Positions 61,294-64,000 of a stretch of DNA of 64,000 nt are shown in pieces. Position 1 is the first letter of the stretch, and each line of letters begins with the position of its first letter. Source of the DNA: Owenweeksia sp965229445 (lineage in GTDB: Bacteria > Bacteroidota > Bacteroidia > Flavobacteriales > Schleiferiaceae). The stretch is taken from the NCBI GenBank assembly GCA_965229445.1, contig OZ245876.1, forward strand, positions 868,001-932,000. Reading direction: 5' to 3'. Position numbers and translations under genes: made by a program. The notes beneath the pieces were generated by a model. That model saw only the letters and a list, made by a program, of their open reading frames with translations, was not told the origin of the DNA and ran no database searches.

Positions 61294-62307
61294 TTAATCG
61301 TCCTTAAACTCTTCCATAAATTCTTCCGCTTTCTCCACCATATTCTTGCTACCGCAGAAAAAGGGTACTCGCTGATGTAGTTCTTGAGGTTCAAGATCCA
61401 TGATGCGGGTAAACCCATCGCTGGCCTTACCACCAGCCTGCTCAATTAAAAATGCCATGGGGTTGCATTCGTAAAGTAAACGCAGTTTTCCATTGGGAGC
61501 TTTAGTTCCTTTGGGATAGATGTAAATACCACCTTTCAACAGGTTACGGTGAAAATCGCCTACCAAAGAACCAATGTACCTGGAAGTTAATGGCCTGCCA
61601 TCCTTTTCATTCAACTCCTGGCACCATTTCAAATAACGCTTCACACCTTCTGGAAAATGAATATAATTCCCTTCATTAATAGAATAGATTTTTCCATCTT
61701 CGGAGACTTTCATTTTAGGATGCGAGAGAAAGAAACTTCCAATACCCGGATCATAAGTAAAACCGTTAACTCCATTTCCGGTAGTAAAAACTAACATGGT
61801 TGATGTGCCATAAACCAAATATCCGGCAGCTACCTGCTTGTTTCCGGGTTGTAGAAAATCTTCTAAGGTTACCCTGGATCCTTCTGGACTGATGCGGCGG
61901 TAGATACTGAAAATGGTTCCCACCGAAACATTAACATCAATGTTGGAAGAGCCATCTAAGGGATCAATTAATACAACGTATTTGGCATTTTTATGGATAT
62001 CCTGATTGAAGCTAACAAAGTCCTCCATCTCTTCAGAGCCAATGCCACATATTTCTCCGCGGTTTCTTAAGGTGCTGATGAACATGTCATTAGCCAATAC
62101 ATCGAGCTTTTGTTGATCCTCACCCTGAACGTTTTCCGCCCCCGCAGCACCAAGAATATTGGCCAGACCTGCCTTGTTAATTTCCTGATTAACCATTTTA
62201 CCGGCTAAGCGAATAGAACTAAGAAGTGCACTTAATTCCCCCTTGGCATACGGGAAATCTTTTTGGTTTTCGATAATGAACTCTCCCAGAGTAGTATGTC
62301 TGATCAT
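61294..62307 (-). CDS. fbp: Class I fructose-1,6-bisphosphatase
   Basis: Gluconeogenic phosphatase of 337 residues from ATG 62307; the frame opens 21 bases earlier at a TTG that lies inside a TAnnTTTG box, so it is excluded. Seen: RLAGKMVNQEI near 40, EEMEDFVSFN, VVLIDPLDGSSNIDVNVSVGTIFSIYR metal-binding motif near 105-130, RYIGSLVGDFHRNLLKGGIYIYP and LRLLYECNPMAFLIEQAGGKASDG near 265-290. Pairs functionally with fbaB. Preceded by a strong terminator of the thioredoxin-like gene. Confidence 0.96.
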   Translation of the reverse strand: MIRHTTLGEFIIENQKDFPYAKGELSALLSSIRLAGKMVNQEINKAGLANILGAAGAENVQGEDQQKLDVLANDMFISTLRNRGEICGIGSEEMEDFVSFNQDIHKNAKYVVLIDPLDGSSNIDVNVSVGTIFSIYRRISPEGSRVTLEDFLQPGNKQVAAGYLVYGTSTMLVFTTGNGVNGFTYDPGIGSFFLSHPKMKVSEDGKIYSINEGNYIHFPEGVKRYLKWCQELNEKDGRPLTSRYIGSLVGDFHRNLLKGGIYIYPKGTKAPNGKLRLLYECNPMAFLIEQAGGKASDGFTRIMDLEPQELHQRVPFFCGSKNMVEKAEEFMEEFKDD

Positions 62308-62325
62308 TGAAGGTAGATTTGCAAA

Positions 62326-62333
62326 CAAAGGTA
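62326..62333 (-). promoter_or_regulatory. -7 promoter box for fbp
   Basis: TACCTTTG on the minus strand, exact TAnnTTTG match, 18 bases before the fbp ATG at 62307. Confidence 0.55.
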
Positions 62334-62344
62334 GAATTTGAAAC

Positions 62345-62380
62345 TAAAAAAGCCTTTCATTTTGGTATAATGAAAGGCTT
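62345..62380 (-). terminator. Terminator after the thioredoxin-like gene
   Basis: Perfect 12-bp stem AAGCCTTTCATT / AATGAAAGGCTT (62350-62361 and 62369-62380) with a 7-base loop, followed on the minus strand by a run of T. It separates the thioredoxin-like gene from fbp. Confidence 0.85.
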
Positions 62381-62407
62381 CTTCGATAAATGGGTATAAA
62401 ACAGCTG

Positions 62408-62938
62408 CTATAAATCTGAAACAAAGTCCTTCTTAAAATCTTCAAAAGAAATGCTTGTGAAGTGATCTTCGCCAAAAAACTTAATGATCTGTTCAAAATT
62501 TTTGGCATCCTGATACCCAGGTACAGCTTGTATTACCTGCATCTCCTCATTCATATAAACTATGTTGGGATAACTCATTTTCCCATTTAGAAGGGCTGCC
62601 GCTAATTCGTGGTAACCACGTCTTCCTTGCGCAACGAACTTAAAAGTGTGGTCTTTAAAATTGATGCTATCTTTTTGCTCCGCATCCAACTTTACCGCAT
62701 AGAAGTTCTTATTGACATATTCAGCAATTACCGGGTTCGCAAAGGTGGTATTGTCCATTTTCTTACACCAACCGCACCAATCGGTGTATACATCCACAAT
62801 AACTTTTCTTGGCTCTTCAGCTGACGCAGCTTCAGCCTCTTCAATAGTCATCCAGTTTATTTCTTGAGCATCTATGCTTGTGGATAGTCCAATGACCAAG
62901 AAAATAATCAGACTTGCTATTAGATTTAGATTTTTCAT
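62408..62938 (-). CDS. Exported thioredoxin-family protein
   Basis: 176 residues with a signal peptide (cleavage near IDAQE). A thioredoxin-like domain (about 40-150) carries the active-site CGWC (about residues 55-58) in DWCGWCKKMDNTTF and the cis-Pro region SYPNIVYMN. The domain resembles the DUF255/thioredoxin_7 group of periplasmic disulfide reductases. Role in redox of exported proteins is inferred. Has its own promoter and terminator. Confidence 0.88.
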   Translation of the reverse strand: MKNLNLIASLIIFLVIGLSTSIDAQEINWMTIEEAEAASAEEPRKVIVDVYTDWCGWCKKMDNTTFANPVIAEYVNKNFYAVKLDAEQKDSINFKDHTFKFVAQGRRGYHELAAALLNGKMSYPNIVYMNEEMQVIQAVPGYQDAKNFEQIIKFFGEDHFTSISFEDFKKDFVSDL

Positions 62939-62964
62939 ATCTGTCTCATTTTCAAATGTTGTAC

Positions 62965-62972
62965 CAAAGATA
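62965..62972 (-). promoter_or_regulatory. -7 promoter box for the thioredoxin-like gene
   Basis: TATCTTTG on the minus strand, exact TAnnTTTG match, 26 bases before the ATG; no TTG at -33. Confidence 0.45.
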
Positions 62973-63054
62973 ATGATAGATCTTAGACTTTAAATGTAAG
63001 ATGAAAGACAAAGCCTGGATGGTGCAGATGGACTCTGCTCAGCACGCTTTGAAC

Positions 63055-63092
63055 AGAAAAAAGACGGGTTCATCCTGCTGAACCCGTCTTTT
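63055..63092 (-). terminator. Terminator after the POT transporter
   Basis: 14-bp perfect stem AAAAGACGGGTTCA / TGAACCCGTCTTTT (63059-63072 and 63079-63092) with a 6-base loop; followed on the minus strand by further T residues. Ends the POT gene transcript. Confidence 0.9.
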
Positions 63093-63126
63093 GTATCTTG
63101 TTTTGTGTCTTAAAATTTACCAGGAA

Positions 63127-64000
63127 CTACCTGACCCCATGCATCAGTTTATTGAGCGGTTTGGTGAATACAGCCACAATAACGGCAATGATGATCAGTA
63201 CGATACCGATATCTGTGAAAACACTAATGTAATTCTCAAAACTGGCCGCGGTATCACCTGCTTCACCTTCCTCAATTCCTGTCAGAGTGGCAATTTTACC
63301 TGCTACGAAGTTGGCAATGGCATAACTGAGAAACCAACCTCCCATGGCAGCACCAGCGATATGTTTCGGTGCCAGTTTAGTCACCATACTTAACCCAATT
63401 GGTGAGAGAAATAATTCCCCCGTAGTATGAAGTAGGTAGAGCAGCACTAAGGTGAGAAGCGGAACTTTGTAATCCACCGCAAAGTATTCTGCAAAGAATA
63501 GGGTAACTAAAAAGCCCAGACCAACCTGCAGTAGGCCATAAGCAAATTTCATAGGGATACTCGGATTGCGTCCCATTTTGCTCAATTTCACCCACATCAC
63601 GGAGAAGATTGAACCAAAAATGATGATGAATGCAGGGTTAAAGAACTGTGTCATAGAAGCCGGCATTTCCCATCCCCAAATAACTCGATCCACATTTCTA
63701 TCTGCAAATAATGTTAAGGATGTCCCCGCCTGCTCAAAGCTGGCCCAGAAAGTGATATTGATAAGGATAAAAATTACCAGGGCTATCATCCGGTCGCGAT
63801 GAATCTTTCCCTCCTTCGCGCCCGCGCTTATGAGACTCCATGCCAGCCAAATAAATACAGCCAATAGAATGTAGTCTAGAAACTGATTTTGCCAAATTAA
63901 AAGGAAACAAGCCGGTATGGTAGCCAATGAACCAAGCACTATCACGTGCAATCTGGTGAGTGGCCCTAGTACTTTTACTCTAGCTGCATCTCGTATATCT
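63127..64000 (-). CDS. POT-family proton-dependent peptide transporter, 5' truncated by window edge
   Basis: The C-terminal 290 residues of an inner-membrane MFS peptide symporter; the frame is open to the window edge, so the start is outside. About eight membrane helices are visible. The family motif FWASFEQAG lies in the third visible helix and ELFLSPIGLSMVTKLAP in a later one. The last helix (DIGIVLIIIAVIVAVFT) ends near a basic tail. The family imports di- and tripeptides with protons. A strong terminator follows. A TTG at 63951 in the middle of the frame should not be read as the start. Confidence 0.9.
   Translation of the reverse strand, partial: DIRDAARVKVLGPLTRLHVIVLGSLATIPACFLLIWQNQFLDYILLAVFIWLAWSLISAGAKEGKIHRDRMIALVIFILINITFWASFEQAGTSLTLFADRNVDRVIWGWEMPASMTQFFNPAFIIIFGSIFSVMWVKLSKMGRNPSIPMKFAYGLLQVGLGFLVTLFFAEYFAVDYKVPLLTLVLLYLLHTTGELFLSPIGLSMVTKLAPKHIAGAAMGGWFLSYAIANFVAGKIATLTGIEEGEAGDTAASFENYISVFTDIGIVLIIIAVIVAVFTKPLNKLMHGVR

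Overview
The window is a chromosomal segment of a Bacteroidota bacterium, most likely in or near Flavobacteriales. The evidence is a short 287-residue RpoD, a PorT-family type IX secretion (T9SS) protein plus three proteins with C-terminal T9SS sorting domains, a BamA-type lipoprotein of the TamL kind, a DnaX without its zinc-binding module, methylmalonyl-CoA mutase split in two subunits, a monomeric isocitrate dehydrogenase, and many -7 promoter boxes of the form TAnnTTTG. No rRNA, tRNA, CRISPR array, prophage or classical insertion sequence was seen. Exact genus is not claimed.

Layout. 1-1.1 kb: end of a PlsC-type acyltransferase and a GNAT acyltransferase (glycine/ornithine lipid synthesis). 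1.1-7.6 kb (minus): rpe, rpoD, rpsO-pnp, fbaB-accD, with three palindromes between rpe and rpoD. 7.7-12.8 kb: tamL, a divergent SpoU rRNA methyltransferase, an EamA transporter and corA. 12.8-17 kb: a ubiE-porT-META-can-FAD oxidoreductase run leading into corA. 17-19.9 kb: aspartate-type aminotransferase, DUF4254 and GT9 glycosyltransferase, abutting. 20-24.3 kb (plus): a membrane protein, an M48 metallopeptidase and an unknown exported protein. 24.3-29.2 kb (minus): methylmalonyl-CoA mutase subunits, ebfC/ybaB and meaB as one operon. 29.2-36.6 kb: acyltransferase, SDR, a lesion-bypass-type DnaE with DinB, an M15 peptidase. 36.6-42.6 kb: icd, dnaX, a four-helix-bundle gene, a Cys/Met-type PLP enzyme. 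42.8-51.8 kb: TPR-adenylate cyclase, secreted serine hydrolase, LytTR two-component pair, vWA lipoprotein, second four-helix-bundle gene. 51.9-64 kb: mfd, small exported proteins, SDR, two T9SS cargo proteins, fructose-1,6-bisphosphatase, a thioredoxin-like protein and a truncated POT peptide transporter.

Most genes are housekeeping. rpe, fbaB and fbp belong to central carbon and gluconeogenic metabolism; the mutase/MeaB operon handles propionyl-CoA or succinyl-CoA conversion; PorT and the T9SS cargo proteins form one export theme.

The most unusual signal is a pair of about 0.53-0.56 kb cassettes at 40758-41320 and 51353-51880. Each holds one 116-residue four-helix-bundle (S23/IVP-like) gene between two inverted tracts of degenerate 7-bp repeats. 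The repeat unit differs between the two loci (AACTAAA and GGAATAA) but the architecture, size and gene orientation match, suggesting a minimal mobile or repeat-associated element. A second noncoding signal is a family of GC-rich hairpins followed by a conserved A/T-rich tail. It is scattered through intergenic DNA and occurs four times with a 123-130 bp period at 58.13-58.6 kb.
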